Shown: positions 1-11,837, counted from the stretch's first letter. The stretch is 64,000 nt of DNA from Candidatus Saccharimonadota bacterium (GCA_017511925.1 JAFWHS010000014.1:62001-126000); one strand, 5' to 3'. The notes: generated from the sequence alone by a model not told the origin. Program-made: numbers and translations.

Positions 1-359
1 TCCCAGCCGCCAAAAGATTCTTCGAAAGTTTTTGGAAAGTTTTGGACAAATTTAGCCGTTTCGTTTACTACCACTGGCCCAATTACGGCAATAACGCCGC
101 CGATCACTGCTACTACCAACAAATATGCTAATACGGCTGAGGCTGTCTGATGCTTCTTTTGCGCCCCAAAAAGTTTATCGAAAAACCCATTTACTTTCCT
201 TACCAACGGCCTTAACGCAAGCGCCAAAAAGATTGAAAGCCCGATAATTATAAGACCAGTTTTTGCCGAATACAAAAACATCAAGAGTAAACCAATACCA
301 ATCGGCACCAACCAAAACTTAATAAAAGTTTTCAAATCCGTCTCAATTACTTTCGACAT
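1..359 (-). CDS. AI-2E family transporter, N-terminal part (runs off window)
   Basis: This is the first ~119 residues of a gene that continues beyond the left edge. The start ATG is at 359 with a clear AGGAGG ribosome binding site just upstream (362-368). Two hydrophobic helices near residues 12-28 and 34-48 are followed by a basic stretch and a third helix (~72-95), then a hydrophilic segment. This spacing matches the N-terminal part of AI-2E/PerM family permeases, whose members export small molecules or act as Na+/H+ antiporters. The substrate cannot be deduced. It is divergent from queH. The family call rests on the general pattern only, as most of the protein is missing. Confidence 0.6.
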   Translation of the reverse strand, partial: MSKVIETDLKTFIKFWLVPIGIGLLLMFLYSAKTGLIIIGLSIFLALALRPLVRKVNGFFDKLFGAQKKHQTASAVLAYLLVVAVIGGVIAVIGPVVVNETAKFVQNFPKTFEESFGGW

Positions 360-408
360 AAACCTCCTTTTATAGATTTATTGTAGCATAAATGGTATAA
401 TTATGTAA

Positions 409-987
409 ATGAAATTATTAATGCATACTTGTTGCGCACCGTGTAGCGTTTATTGTATTGATGCCCTTCGTGCTGAAGATATTGAACCGACGCTTTTTTG
501 GTACAATCCAAATATCCATCCATATATAGAATATAAAACTCGTCGTGATTGTCTTAAAGATTATGCGGATCAAGTTAGCGTGAAATTAATTATCGATGAA
601 GACTACGGTCTGGATGAGTTTTGCAAAAATGTCGTGAGTGATATACCAAATCGTTGTGTCAATTATTGTTACAAAAAACGTCTTACTGAGACAGTACGTT
701 ATGCCGCCAAAAATGGTTACGACGCTTTTACGACCACGCTTTTGGTTTCGCCATATCAAAAACACGAAGAATTGAAACAAGCTTGCGAAGAACTTGCCAA
801 GCTTTCTGGTGTTGAATTTGTCTATCGTGATTTTCGTGTTGGTTTCCGCGAAGGTCAAGCCAAAGCTCGCGAACTCGGCCTCTACATGCAAAAATATTGC
901 GGTTGTATTTTCTCCGAAGAAGACCGCTACAAAAAACAGATTATGCGTGACCTAGATTCTTGCGAAATAGCCAAAAATAGTATATAA
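409..987 (+). CDS. queH: Epoxyqueuosine reductase QueH
   Basis: QueH (DUF208 family) reduces epoxyqueuosine to queuosine in tRNA, the last step of Q synthesis, and is the non-homologous alternative to QueG. The 192-residue length is typical. The sequence shows the N-terminal HTCCAPCS motif (C8, C9, C12), a CxxxC pair (C83, C87) and a C-terminal CGC (C164, C166), the cysteines that bind the iron-sulfur cluster and metal in this family. A TATAAT box at 396-401 ends only 7 nt before the ATG, so the mRNA is probably leaderless. queA follows after 9 nt and tgt overlaps queA, giving a queuosine cluster that acts on tRNA in the cytoplasm. Confidence 0.93.
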   Translation: MKLLMHTCCAPCSVYCIDALRAEDIEPTLFWYNPNIHPYIEYKTRRDCLKDYADQVSVKLIIDEDYGLDEFCKNVVSDIPNRCVNYCYKKRLTETVRYAAKNGYDAFTTTLLVSPYQKHEELKQACEELAKLSGVEFVYRDFRVGFREGQAKARELGLYMQKYCGCIFSEEDRYKKQIMRDLDSCEIAKNSI

Positions 988-996
988 TATATAGAA

Positions 997-3188
<2,192 letters not shown>

Positions 3189-3195
3189 GTCAATG

Positions 3196-3222
3196 AAAAA
3201 GGGAGCCGAAGCTCCCTTTAAT
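3196..3222. terminator. Bidirectional intrinsic terminator between tgt and the VWA lipoprotein gene
   Basis: A 9-bp perfect stem (AAAGGGAGC / GCTCCCTTT) with a CGAA tetraloop has A-runs on the left and T/A-rich sequence on the right, so it can work for both convergent genes. Confidence 0.85.
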
Positions 3223-3232
3223 AATTTGAAAA

Positions 3233-4915
3233 TTAGAGTTGAGTATTAAACAAGCTGCGCAGCTGGTTTACTAAATTTTCTGAGCTAGCATTTATGAGTG
3301 ACGCCTCATTAATATTGCTAAGCCTCTTCAACTCATCAGTGGCTCTTGAACCTTCATTAAGGTTGTATCCAATCGAATAAACTGGGACTTTTAATCCGCC
3401 CACAATTGGCGCTACACGGTCAAGATTGTAGCCGCGGTTTTGATCGCCGTCCGAAAGTATGAATAGCATTAGCTTTGCGTTTGGTACTTCAGCTTGCTTA
3501 TCGAGCATCATTTTGAGTGCTACTAGCATTGCATTGTAGGTAGCAGTACTACCTTCAATATCAAGTGCTTTTACTGCACCAGAAAAATATGCTCTTTGCT
3601 CTTCGTCGAAATTAGCGATTGGTAAATCTATGTGAACCTCGTCCGCAAAAGAAACCAAGCCAACATAATTATCCGAGCTAATATATGACGAAGCTGCGAG
3701 CAGCGATTGTTTCATTGCGTTGATTGGCTCACCAGCCATGCTGCCAGATATGTCGGCCACAAACACTGCAATAATCGGTTGACCACCATTCTTGTTAGTC
3801 TTCCAAATTTTCTGTGCAGATAAATAACCTAAACCATCCAACCCTGTTGCCTGTTCTTTGTAGTCATCATGTAAATTGAAACCCTTTTGGTTCGCAAGTT
3901 TTTGTGACTCACTACTCAGACAATAATTAACAAACAACTTTGCAGCTTCTTGCTTTTCGCTCGAAACATAACTAAAAGTATAAATTGGATGATCATGACG
4001 TATACCAGCCGGAGTATAAATATAATTTTTTAATTCCGGTGTATTAATATACGCCTGTTCTTCCATTACCATGGCTTTGATCAAACCTTTAGCCGCTGAA
4101 GCCTGCAACTCCGAAGTAGTATAAGCTACCGGCGGAGAAGTTTTTTGATACTCAAGCAATTTGTTTTGTGCAGTTTCTGAAAGTGGGTCTTCACTATCAA
4201 AAGCATGCAACATTGATGTTAGGATATTCAACCCTGTGCTTGACGTATAAGGATTAGTGTAGGCAAAAGTTAAATCGCCGTTAAGTGCCGCTTCAAGTAT
4301 TTTGTCTACGGACACCACATTATATTTTTCAATATATTTATCGTAAGTATTCTTTTGCATTAAAATACCAGCAGTATTCCCGGCAATTCTGTCAGCAATT
4401 TTTATTACGTCCACTCCGGAAGCGCTCAGCATTTCGCCCCAAGCCCAAGAGCTTGGTGCATAAACATCGGGCTTGTAATTCCCCTCGGTCATATAAGTGA
4501 GTACTTCACCAGAGGCTATTTTACGTATGCTGACATTTACTGTCTTGCCGTCATAAGTAATGCCGGCATTATTAAAGTTTTTTGCTACAACTGTTAGCCA
4601 GTCGTCAGGCGCCTTTTCCTTTGACATTTCAGTGGCAGCAGCAATTTCAATATTAATTTGTGCATTGCCACTCACTACAATCGGGAAAGTGCTAATATCT
4701 GCCAATGCTGAGTTGGTAGCCGCGTCGCTATAAATATCCAGTTTTGGCTCGCGGGTATCTGCTTTCAACTTTTTGTTAAAAGCATTAAGCTCAGTAATCG
4801 CTTCATCATATGAATAGATTTTTTCTTCTCCAACCTCATATGTTGAAACGCAGCCAGTAAGTAGGCTAACCATCAATATGATAGCCAAAATTATAGGTAG
4901 ATATTTTTTAATCAA
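3233..4915 (-). CDS. Lipoprotein with substrate-binding-like and VWA domains
   Basis: The 560-residue product starts with a lipoprotein signal peptide (lipobox LTGC near residue 22), so it should be anchored outside the cytoplasmic membrane. Residues ~45-360 resemble an extracellular solute-binding fold, with the SSAWAWGEML and NPYTSSTGLN stretches typical of type 2 binding proteins. Residues ~380-555 form a von Willebrand factor A domain with the metal-site motif DISGS followed by GSTATYNA and the SDGDQN segment. It overlaps the upstream gene by 8 nt and is the third gene of the TelA operon. Similar VWA/solute-binding fusions are known in bacteria, but a ligand or partner cannot be named here. 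Confidence 0.8.
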   Translation of the reverse strand: MIKKYLPIILAIILMVSLLTGCVSTYEVGEEKIYSYDEAITELNAFNKKLKADTREPKLDIYSDAATNSALADISTFPIVVSGNAQINIEIAAATEMSKEKAPDDWLTVVAKNFNNAGITYDGKTVNVSIRKIASGEVLTYMTEGNYKPDVYAPSSWAWGEMLSASGVDVIKIADRIAGNTAGILMQKNTYDKYIEKYNVVSVDKILEAALNGDLTFAYTNPYTSSTGLNILTSMLHAFDSEDPLSETAQNKLLEYQKTSPPVAYTTSELQASAAKGLIKAMVMEEQAYINTPELKNYIYTPAGIRHDHPIYTFSYVSSEKQEAAKLFVNYCLSSESQKLANQKGFNLHDDYKEQATGLDGLGYLSAQKIWKTNKNGGQPIIAVFVADISGSMAGEPINAMKQSLLAASSYISSDNYVGLVSFADEVHIDLPIANFDEEQRAYFSGAVKALDIEGSTATYNAMLVALKMMLDKQAEVPNAKLMLFILSDGDQNRGYNLDRVAPIVGGLKVPVYSIGYNLNEGSRATDELKRLSNINEASLINASSENLVNQLRSLFNTQL

Positions 4916-5669
4916 GAGAAATCTCCCCCTCTCTGTTAATTTTTTTCTCCATTGCCTTTATCCAGGCGTCAAGTTCTTGACGATCGCTGATGCCTTTACG
5001 ATTATAATCGTTGATATACGCAACCGAACGGTCGAGCAAAATCTCTACGGCCTCTAGCTCTTCGTCATTGCTTTTTAATGCGTCCTGGACAATACTTTGA
5101 TTGCGCTCACTTATTTCCTGCCCATTATATTCTACTAAAATACAGCAGTTTATAATATCACGGAAGTTTGCGCAAATCCTTTCTTCGGCACTATCAAGTA
5201 CCGCCGGGATATCGTTTAAATACAAAGCTTCGTTAGCTTTCAAAAGTCTTTCTAACTGTTCTTGGTATCTATCAATTTCATCCTTCTGTACGAGGCATTT
5301 AACCATCAGTGTATTCAGATTAGGATTTCGATCCCGTAGTTGCTCCAAACGAACTCTCACCTTTTCAGGATCTAAGGAATTCGTTTCGTAGTCAGCTGTC
5401 TGTTCATTATCATTATCGATCTTTTCTTGCAACAATTTATCTGACCTATGTTCGTTTAACTTTTCTTTTATTTCGGGCACAAAGCTCAAAAAGAGATTTC
5501 CCGAACCGAGCCCGAATATAAGCCAGTCAAGAGCCGTCAAGAATAAAGATGCACGGATTCCGAGCGATATAATGATAGCAGAATCAAACAACATCATTAG
5601 GCCCATGCCTACAAATCCGAGTGCTAACAACGCTAAGCCAAGCGCCCTTTGCCACTTCAACTTTATCAA
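4908..5669 (-). CDS. Membrane-anchored coiled-coil protein of the TelA operon
   Basis: I do not recognise the 253-residue family with certainty. Two hydrophobic helices (about residues 8-28 and 36-65) are followed by a long charged, helix-rich region, probably a cytoplasmic coiled coil. In Firmicutes a membrane protein of the XpaC type often sits next to TelA, and this gene takes that place, though it lacks clear motifs of that family. It lies 26 nt downstream of telA and overlaps the VWA gene by 8 nt, so the three are probably one transcript and may act as one envelope complex (inference). Confidence 0.6.
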   Translation of the reverse strand: MIKLKWQRALGLALLALGFVGMGLMMLFDSAIIISLGIRASLFLTALDWLIFGLGSGNLFLSFVPEIKEKLNEHRSDKLLQEKIDNDNEQTADYETNSLDPEKVRVRLEQLRDRNPNLNTLMVKCLVQKDEIDRYQEQLERLLKANEALYLNDIPAVLDSAEERICANFRDIINCCILVEYNGQEISERNQSIVQDALKSNDEELEAVEILLDRSVAYINDYNRKGISDRQELDAWIKAMEKKINREGEISLD

Positions 5670-5695
5670 CTCCTTTCAAATTTTTAATGTGCCAC

Positions 5696-6871
5696 TTAAG
5701 ACTCGGCGGGTGCCGTTATTGCAGGATTTTGCGTACTTTGCGCTACTGCGCCCATTACGCCTTGTACGAGCTTTTGCTCGGATTGAGCTATAATTTCTGC
5801 AGCCCTGCGGCGGTTTTCTGCCCCCTCTTTTTCAATGGTAATGTAGTCCATTACTGCGCCAACGATTTCGTTGTTAACAAATTCAATTGTTTCCGTGTCA
5901 ATAATTTGGCGATTAATGGCTTTGGCTGATTCCACAACTCCAGCGTGAAATTGTGCGGCCTGCTCTCTGAGCATTTTATTTGTGAGGTCGTCTACGGCAT
6001 TTGCAGCTTTAGCGGCCTCCAAATTATTTGTCATCGCAATAGCCATTGCGATTTTCTTACGCCAGAGCGGCATCGTCACGATGATTGATGTTTGCAATTT
6101 CATCGATAAATCTTCGTCGTTCTGGATTAGCATATTAATTTGTGGCGCTGATTGTAAGCAACTAGTTCTAGTCAACCTAAGATCATTGATGCGTTTTTCA
6201 AATTGGCTTATACTTTTGGCAAGTTTGTCCGCAAGCATTGCATCTTCTGGCTTGCCACTAGCTTCAGCTTTCTTCTGTAGCTCAACTAGCTCACCAGTTC
6301 TCGTTCTCTCCACAGCGATTTCGGCTGCTTTAATATAGAGAGTGAGCTCTTTAAAAGTCTCCCAGTTCTCGTCCCACAAATCTCCAAGCATTGTGATATC
6401 GGTCTGCAATTTTAACTTATGTCCTTCCAACTGCTTCTCGATATCGTTCAAAACTTTTTCTACGTCCTGCTGCTTTACGATGTAAGTTTTACTAGCTACC
6501 TGAATTTTCTTAAAGAAATTAGACAGGAAGCCTTTATGATCCCCTCCACCCTCGGCAGTGTCCATAGCTGTTACCATCTGGATTAGTAGCCCGCTTATTT
6601 CTCCCGTATTTTTAGTTTTTACGTTTTGAAGTGTGCGCGTAGCCACTGTTGCAGATTTGTTTTGCGCAGATGCTCCGTAGTTTAGAACTATATCCGTATT
6701 AGAAATATCAATTTTGGCGGCGAAATTATCCACCATTTGTTTTTCTTCAACAGTAAGTTCCTCTACTTTCGAAAGCACCTCATCGGTTGTCATTACGACT
6801 TTTGCCAGTCCGGCATCAGGTTGCTTAGTAGGAGCTCCCGATGCTCCGTCCAGTACTAAATTGATTGCCAT
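5696..6871 (-). CDS. Toxic anion resistance protein, TelA family
   Basis: The 391-residue, highly helical, soluble protein matches the TelA/KlaA family by its central LQTSIIVTMPLWRKKIAMAI stretch and the preceding helices with repeated E/K patterns. The family is linked to tellurite, nisin and cell-envelope stress, but the molecular function is not settled. The start ATG is preceded by an AGGTGG site and a perfect-consensus promoter. It heads an operon with a membrane coiled-coil protein and a VWA lipoprotein. The name should not be read as evidence for tellurite resistance. Confidence 0.85.
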   Translation of the reverse strand: MAINLVLDGASGAPTKQPDAGLAKVVMTTDEVLSKVEELTVEEKQMVDNFAAKIDISNTDIVLNYGASAQNKSATVATRTLQNVKTKNTGEISGLLIQMVTAMDTAEGGGDHKGFLSNFFKKIQVASKTYIVKQQDVEKVLNDIEKQLEGHKLKLQTDITMLGDLWDENWETFKELTLYIKAAEIAVERTRTGELVELQKKAEASGKPEDAMLADKLAKSISQFEKRINDLRLTRTSCLQSAPQINMLIQNDEDLSMKLQTSIIVTMPLWRKKIAMAIAMTNNLEAAKAANAVDDLTNKMLREQAAQFHAGVVESAKAINRQIIDTETIEFVNNEIVGAVMDYITIEKEGAENRRRAAEIIAQSEQKLVQGVMGAVAQSTQNPAITAPAES

Positions 6872-6934
6872 TGTTCATATTCCACCTTTCTTAAGATTAC
6901 AAATCGGGCATCAAAATGCCCAACTATGACGCAT

Positions 6935-6963
6935 ATTATAGCAAATTATACCTGTTTTGTCAA
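6935..6963 (-). promoter_or_regulatory. Consensus sigma-70 promoter of the TelA operon
   Basis: On the minus strand there is a TTGACA (6958-6963), a 17-bp spacer and a TATAAT (6935-6940), a perfect consensus match. A GGGCAT/ATGCCC hairpin lies in the leader (6906-6921). Unlike most genes here, this one has a real 5' leader of about 60 nt with a ribosome binding site. Confidence 0.88.
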
Positions 6964-6975
6964 TTTAACTAGAGA

Positions 6976-8316
6976 TTACTTAATGTAGTTCCAAACTGGG
7001 CCAGACTCAGTATCTTTTACAGTGATATTCTGAGCCGATAATAAATCACGGATCTCATCAGATCTTGCAAAATCTTTTTTCGCGCGCGCTTCGCTACGCT
7101 CTTTTATTAATTCATATTGCTCTGGAGCAATATCTGGTGTATCAGCAACCAATCTGAGCCCAAATAATTCATCAATTTTTCTCCAATCATCTAGCGACAA
7201 TACTGAATTATCAATCAAAGCAAACGCTTCGGCGGAATTAAGATTATTATTCACGGCTTCAAGTATTTTTTCAAATCCACCCTCACCCTTAACTTCTTTT
7301 TGATAGCATTCCGCAATACGATTGCGCCAATTTAGTCTTCTCTGTTTTGCGCCATCAAGCGATTCGAAAGTGAAGTTTCTTGTTCCTTGGTAATGCCCAG
7401 ATAAAAGCCACATTTTATAATCCATTGGCAAGTAACCACGCTCGCCCAAGTCATCAAGAGAGTAAGTATTTCCTAGTGATTTCGAAATTTTTTGTCCATC
7501 AATTGTAATAAAATCACAATGTAGCCAAAATCTTACTAATTCTCGCCCATATGCTGCATAAGTTTCGGCGACCTCATTAGTATGATGAACTGGTATATGA
7601 TCAATCCCTCCAGTATGGATATCGATTGGTTCGCCGAGTTCTTTATGGATAATCGACGCACACTCAAGATGCCATCCAGGATACCCAGGCCGGCCGAGAT
7701 AATCCCAACGCATTGCGTGTTTTTCGCCTGGCTTGATAAATTTCCACACCGCAAAATCTGCCGCATTGCGTTTCTCTTCCGAAAATTCCACTCTAGCTCC
7801 GGCTTGCAATCCGGCAAGATCTAATCTCGCGAAGTCCGCGTATCGTTCAAACTTAGACGTATCAAAATACACACCATCCGAAGTTTCGTAAGTATATCCA
7901 TGCTCCGTCATCAAGTTCACAGCCTCGATATCTTCCTTAATATAATCCGTTGCTCTTGCTACCACATCTGCCGGCAAAAATTCCATATCATTGTAACAAT
8001 CGAGATAAATTTTAATATAACGCTTTGCTACTTCCCATACATCCACGCCTTCACGCGCAGCGCCTTTCTCTAGCTTATCCTCTCCGGTATCGCCATCAGA
8101 CACTAAATGTCCCACATCTGTCAAATTCAAAACTCGCTTTACCGCATAGCCGTTAGCTTTCAGGGTGCGTACCAAAAGATCCCAATAGGTATAGGCCGCT
8201 AGATTCCCAATGTGGGGATAGTTGTATACTGTCGGGCCACAAGTATATACCTTTACTACGTCTCCTGCCGGTTTAAAATTCTCAACTTTTCGGCTCTTAG
8301 TGTTATATAGTTTCAT
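6976..8316 (-). CDS. cysS: Cysteinyl-tRNA synthetase
   Basis: CysS charges tRNA-Cys. The 446-residue protein has the class I HIGH motif as PHIGN (34-38), the zinc ligand C26 in YTCGPTVYN, further zinc-site residues C219 and HH (244-245), the GGIDH segment, and the KMSKS motif as KISKS (276-280). The C-terminal anticodon-binding helix bundle is slightly short. The start overlaps the upstream hydrolase gene by 14 nt, so the three-gene set nrnA-hydrolase-cysS is translationally coupled. No hairpin stands out in the short gap to the TelA promoter. Confidence 0.96.
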   Translation of the reverse strand: MKLYNTKSRKVENFKPAGDVVKVYTCGPTVYNYPHIGNLAAYTYWDLLVRTLKANGYAVKRVLNLTDVGHLVSDGDTGEDKLEKGAAREGVDVWEVAKRYIKIYLDCYNDMEFLPADVVARATDYIKEDIEAVNLMTEHGYTYETSDGVYFDTSKFERYADFARLDLAGLQAGARVEFSEEKRNAADFAVWKFIKPGEKHAMRWDYLGRPGYPGWHLECASIIHKELGEPIDIHTGGIDHIPVHHTNEVAETYAAYGRELVRFWLHCDFITIDGQKISKSLGNTYSLDDLGERGYLPMDYKMWLLSGHYQGTRNFTFESLDGAKQRRLNWRNRIAECYQKEVKGEGGFEKILEAVNNNLNSAEAFALIDNSVLSLDDWRKIDELFGLRLVADTPDIAPEQYELIKERSEARAKKDFARSDEIRDLLSAQNITVKDTESGPVWNYIK

Positions 8317-9043
8317 TTAGCTCCTTTTCTAAAATCTCACACACTTTATCGTATTTGTCATGCGATATGCCATGTCGTCCGGGTGTTTTATTAATTATAA
8401 TATATTTCGGATTATCTTTCAGCAGTTTAGGATAATTAAACGACGCAATAAATTGGTCTAACTCGCCATATATTATATTAGTTGGTGTCTTTATATTCGC
8501 TAGCGCATCGTAATTATTTTTATCGAGTACAATATTATCCATTAAATTATTGAATGATTTTTCTTTTGTAAGGGCAGGGTCTTTTACACTCACCGCATCT
8601 TTAAATAATTTAATACCAGTTATAAAAGCGGGATTGTCAAAATCTTTTTTGGTATATACTGGTGCAGAAATTAATATTAGGCTCTTGACCTCGTCTTTAT
8701 ATTTATCAGCATAGCGCGTCACGATAAAAGTACCCAAAGAATGCCCCACTAGCACCAAAGGTGTTTTAATGTCCAGCTTTTTAATTGCATTACGTAGCGC
8801 TGTTAGCTGTTCAGTGTAATCATAATTTAGGTCATCGGATTTCATTGACTTTCCCGAACCAAGTAAATCAAAAGTAATAAACCTCACATCATCTAGCTTC
8901 TTTGAATTTTCTAAATAGTCCAACAATCCTTTAAAAGTGCTTGAATCAGAAGCGATCCCGTGTATTAATACTACAGTAAGTTTTGGGTTACCCGAATTGC
9001 AAAAATCATTAGCTTTTGCTAAAATCAGGCCATTTTTATTCAT
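8303..9043 (-). CDS. Alpha/beta hydrolase
   Basis: The 246-residue protein has the alpha/beta-hydrolase pattern: VLIHGIASDS oxyanion-loop region (~25-35), the nucleophile elbow GHSLG (~101-105), a DQF segment matching the acid position and a late RHGIS histidine. No signal peptide is seen, so it is cytoplasmic. The substrate is unknown; the family includes esterases, lipases and lyases. It overlaps nrnA by 8 nt and cysS by 14 nt, with no obvious functional link to either. Confidence 0.85.
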   Translation of the reverse strand: MNKNGLILAKANDFCNSGNPKLTVVLIHGIASDSSTFKGLLDYLENSKKLDDVRFITFDLLGSGKSMKSDDLNYDYTEQLTALRNAIKKLDIKTPLVLVGHSLGTFIVTRYADKYKDEVKSLILISAPVYTKKDFDNPAFITGIKLFKDAVSVKDPALTKEKSFNNLMDNIVLDKNNYDALANIKTPTNIIYGELDQFIASFNYPKLLKDNPKYIIINKTPGRHGISHDKYDKVCEILEKELNETI

Positions 9044-10025
9044 CTTGCATTTCCTCTAGCAATTTCGGAACTATATCTACTAATTCGCGCACTACTTCTG
9101 TATAGTTTGTATCATAAGTTCTAAACCCAGCCGCATATGGATGCCCACCACCACCAAAATACCCGGCTACTTTATCGGCAATTTTTACACCAGCCGCACA
9201 ACGAATTTTGCCAGTCACCTTACCATCCGGATAGGTCTTAACTGCTACGGCTACTTTTACGCCTTCCACCATGCGAAGTTCTTCCAGTATTAATACATTT
9301 GGATTATATTCGTCAGAATATTCTCTTATATCCTCCCAAGGTATATGGACTGTAGCCAGCGCACCGTCCAAAGAATATTCCACGCGCTTAATCAAAACAG
9401 CCTTATAATCCAAAATTCGCACTGATTTTTTCATAAATTCACGACGTTTTTCTTCCAGTTCTGAGATATCAGCACCAAGTTTTGTCAATTCCGCTGCGAT
9501 TTCAAAAGTTCGCGCCGTCACTGCCGCACTAGTGAGCCCTAAAGTATCAGACAATATACCTTGGAAAATCGCTTCCGCTGCAGGCTTATCTATGTTTATA
9601 TTGCAATCAATAGCGACTTCATAAATTAGCTCCGCGCAAGCCGGCTTGGTTTCGATGATGCTTTCGTGTGGAAAATTCAGATCGTCTTCGCTCTCATGAT
9701 GATCTATTACGAGCACGGGCGCATTATATAATCTATTTTTGATCGCCGTATCTTCGAGCAATTTAGATAACAAAACCTCCGCCGCAGTATCCACTATGAT
9801 ATATCCGTCCGCTCTAAAATCAAATTCATTTGTTATCCTAGACCAATCATCAAAATAATGTAAATATTTTGGAATATCTACCGGGCAATACAAGGTAATA
9901 TCCTTATCACTCAACAAATAATCCAACGCTATCGCCGAACCGAGCGAATCACCGTCAGGGTTTTCCGCTTGAATTATACAAATAGATTTTTTATCTTTAA
10001 CAAATTCTAAAAACTTCTTATACAT
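9036..10025 (-). CDS. nrnA: DHH-family phosphoesterase, NrnA-like
   Basis: NrnA-type enzymes degrade short oligoribonucleotides (nanoRNA) and pAp. The 329 residues show NPDGDSLGS (22-30), a metal Asp near 79, the DHH triad (108-110), and the C-terminal DHHA1 signature GGGGHPYAAGF (~293-303). These fit the bifunctional oligoribonuclease/PAP phosphatase family, although cyclic dinucleotide phosphodiesterases share the same core. On the minus strand a TATAAT (10032-10037) ends 6 nt before the ATG, so the operon transcript is probably leaderless. Confidence 0.88.
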   Translation of the reverse strand: MYKKFLEFVKDKKSICIIQAENPDGDSLGSAIALDYLLSDKDITLYCPVDIPKYLHYFDDWSRITNEFDFRADGYIIVDTAAEVLLSKLLEDTAIKNRLYNAPVLVIDHHESEDDLNFPHESIIETKPACAELIYEVAIDCNINIDKPAAEAIFQGILSDTLGLTSAAVTARTFEIAAELTKLGADISELEEKRREFMKKSVRILDYKAVLIKRVEYSLDGALATVHIPWEDIREYSDEYNPNVLILEELRMVEGVKVAVAVKTYPDGKVTGKIRCAAGVKIADKVAGYFGGGGHPYAAGFRTYDTNYTEVVRELVDIVPKLLEEMQDE

Positions 10026-10047
10026 ATAAATATTATATCACACAGGC

Positions 10048-11778
10048 CTAAATGGCTTTTAGGGCCATAAAATCAATTTTGCCGAGTTTAGTTTTTGGCA
10101 ACTCGTCCAAGAATTGTATGGCGCGAGGAATTTCATACTTAGCCAAATATTGTTTATAAATTTTTGCCAAGTCTTTTTTACAGGCACGCTCTTTAGCGTC
10201 TTTCTTCAATACTACAAATACTTTTACGATTTCACCACGCAATTTATCTGGCACGCCAATACAGGCGCAGCTCTCCACGTATTTAGATTTCAAAGTTACT
10301 TCCTCGATATTCGTCGGATACACATTGTATCCATTAGTTATAATCATTCTCTTCAAGCGCCCTCTAAAATAAACCACTCCGCGTTCATCTAAATACCCAA
10401 TGTCACCAGTCTTTAAATATTTTTTAACACCAACTTTCGTAAAAGTAGATTTTGTTTCTGCTGGTTCATCCAAATATTCTTTCATTATCGTAAGCCCGCG
10501 TACGAGAATTTCACCGTCTTCGCCGACCTCAACTGGTTTGCCAGTCTTAACGTCTTGAATCAGCACTTCGCTATCCGGCAATGGAAAGCCAATCACGTCC
10601 GCGCCATTTGCTACGCTGGCCGGTGAGAATATCATGCCTCCCGCCGCTTCTGTTAATCCGTATCCGTTCTGTAGAATAGCTTTTGAGCCGTGAGCTTTCA
10701 AAAAATTATTTACTTTTGTTTTAAGCGCTTGGCTTACCATGTCGCCACCGGATACTACACCCTTGATGCGACGAAGTTCATGTTTACCAAATTTAATTTT
10801 AGTTAAATATTCAAATACCGTCGGTACACCAACTAAAATATTTATCTTATATTTTTTAATATAATTTCTTAACTTTTTTGCATTAAATTGCGGGATCAAA
10901 ACTATTCGCATGCCGCAATAAAATGGAATATGCATACAAACCCCCAACCCAAAAGCATGAAAATTTGGCAGAAATGTTAGCATTGAATAGCGCGTCTTTA
11001 AAAGTTCTGGTACTAAATATTTTGCCCCCAACGCCTGCGCGTTAAAATTTAAGTTAGTTAACACTACACCCTTTGGCTTGCCGGTCGTCCCGCCCGAATA
11101 AAGAATCACCGCCGCATCATTTTGATTTACTCGTACATGCGGGTTCCCAACATATTTACTAGACTTAGCCAAAAACTTGTCCCAAGTCAAAACATTTTGT
11201 CCACGCTTCACATGATTTTTGCGCCCCTTAGTGAAATAATATATTGCGCGCACAATAAAATCCATTGAGCGCGTAGCTGGCACCACAATCACCTGTTCGA
11301 GTTCTGTGTTTTTGATAATCGACTCAACCTTCGGATAGGAGATGTCTATGCATAACATCACCTTAGATTTAGCGCGGTTTACATACTCTTCGATTTCCTT
11401 TTCCGAAGAAAGCGGATGGATCATATTTGCTACCGCCCCCACCTCATTTATTGCATAAAACATATAAACTTCTTCTGGAGTATTTGGCATGCATACAGTT
11501 ACGCGATCGCCTTTCTCTACGCCAAGTGCCTTGAGCGCTCTTGCTACGCGATCAATCTTTTTCACCAATTCCTTATACGTGATTTGTGCACTATAATAAT
11601 CAATCGCAACATTGTGCGGCCATTTGCAAGACGATTCATAAACTATGTCGTAAAGCCCACCTTCAAAATATTCTATATCTTTTGGTAATTTCTCAATATA
11701 ACCATATTTAGCGCGCTCCAATTTCATATCGATAGCACGGACAGATTTTTTCAGTTTATTATAGATAAATTCGAGCAT
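10048..11778 (-). CDS. AMP-dependent acyl-CoA synthetase/ligase
   Basis: This 576-residue adenylate-forming enzyme carries the P-loop-like motif YSGGTTGKPKG, the YGLTE adenylation motif, the TGD and GRxKxxI hinge motifs (KTGDIGYLDERG, FRGRLKRMIITNG) and the C-terminal catalytic lysine in PKTKLGKID. It should activate a carboxylic acid, most likely a fatty acid, to its CoA thioester. The N terminus has an amphipathic basic helix but no signal peptide. A TATAAT (11785-11790) ends 6 nt before the ATG. It lies upstream of nrnA with a 22-bp gap. Together with the nearby phospholipid genes it may serve activation of host-derived fatty acids (inference). Confidence 0.88.
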   Translation of the reverse strand: MLEFIYNKLKKSVRAIDMKLERAKYGYIEKLPKDIEYFEGGLYDIVYESSCKWPHNVAIDYYSAQITYKELVKKIDRVARALKALGVEKGDRVTVCMPNTPEEVYMFYAINEVGAVANMIHPLSSEKEIEEYVNRAKSKVMLCIDISYPKVESIIKNTELEQVIVVPATRSMDFIVRAIYYFTKGRKNHVKRGQNVLTWDKFLAKSSKYVGNPHVRVNQNDAAVILYSGGTTGKPKGVVLTNLNFNAQALGAKYLVPELLKTRYSMLTFLPNFHAFGLGVCMHIPFYCGMRIVLIPQFNAKKLRNYIKKYKINILVGVPTVFEYLTKIKFGKHELRRIKGVVSGGDMVSQALKTKVNNFLKAHGSKAILQNGYGLTEAAGGMIFSPASVANGADVIGFPLPDSEVLIQDVKTGKPVEVGEDGEILVRGLTIMKEYLDEPAETKSTFTKVGVKKYLKTGDIGYLDERGVVYFRGRLKRMIITNGYNVYPTNIEEVTLKSKYVESCACIGVPDKLRGEIVKVFVVLKKDAKERACKKDLAKIYKQYLAKYEIPRAIQFLDELPKTKLGKIDFMALKAI

Positions 11779-11837
11779 AAAACAATTATAACATTTAGAT
11801 ATATATTTATAATAATTTTCTGTGCTATAATCAAAAC

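Noticed and set aside
5696-6871. Tellurite resistance locus
   Set aside because: TelA homologues are widespread without tellurite resistance, and no terB/terC/terD genes are present; the name alone is not evidence.
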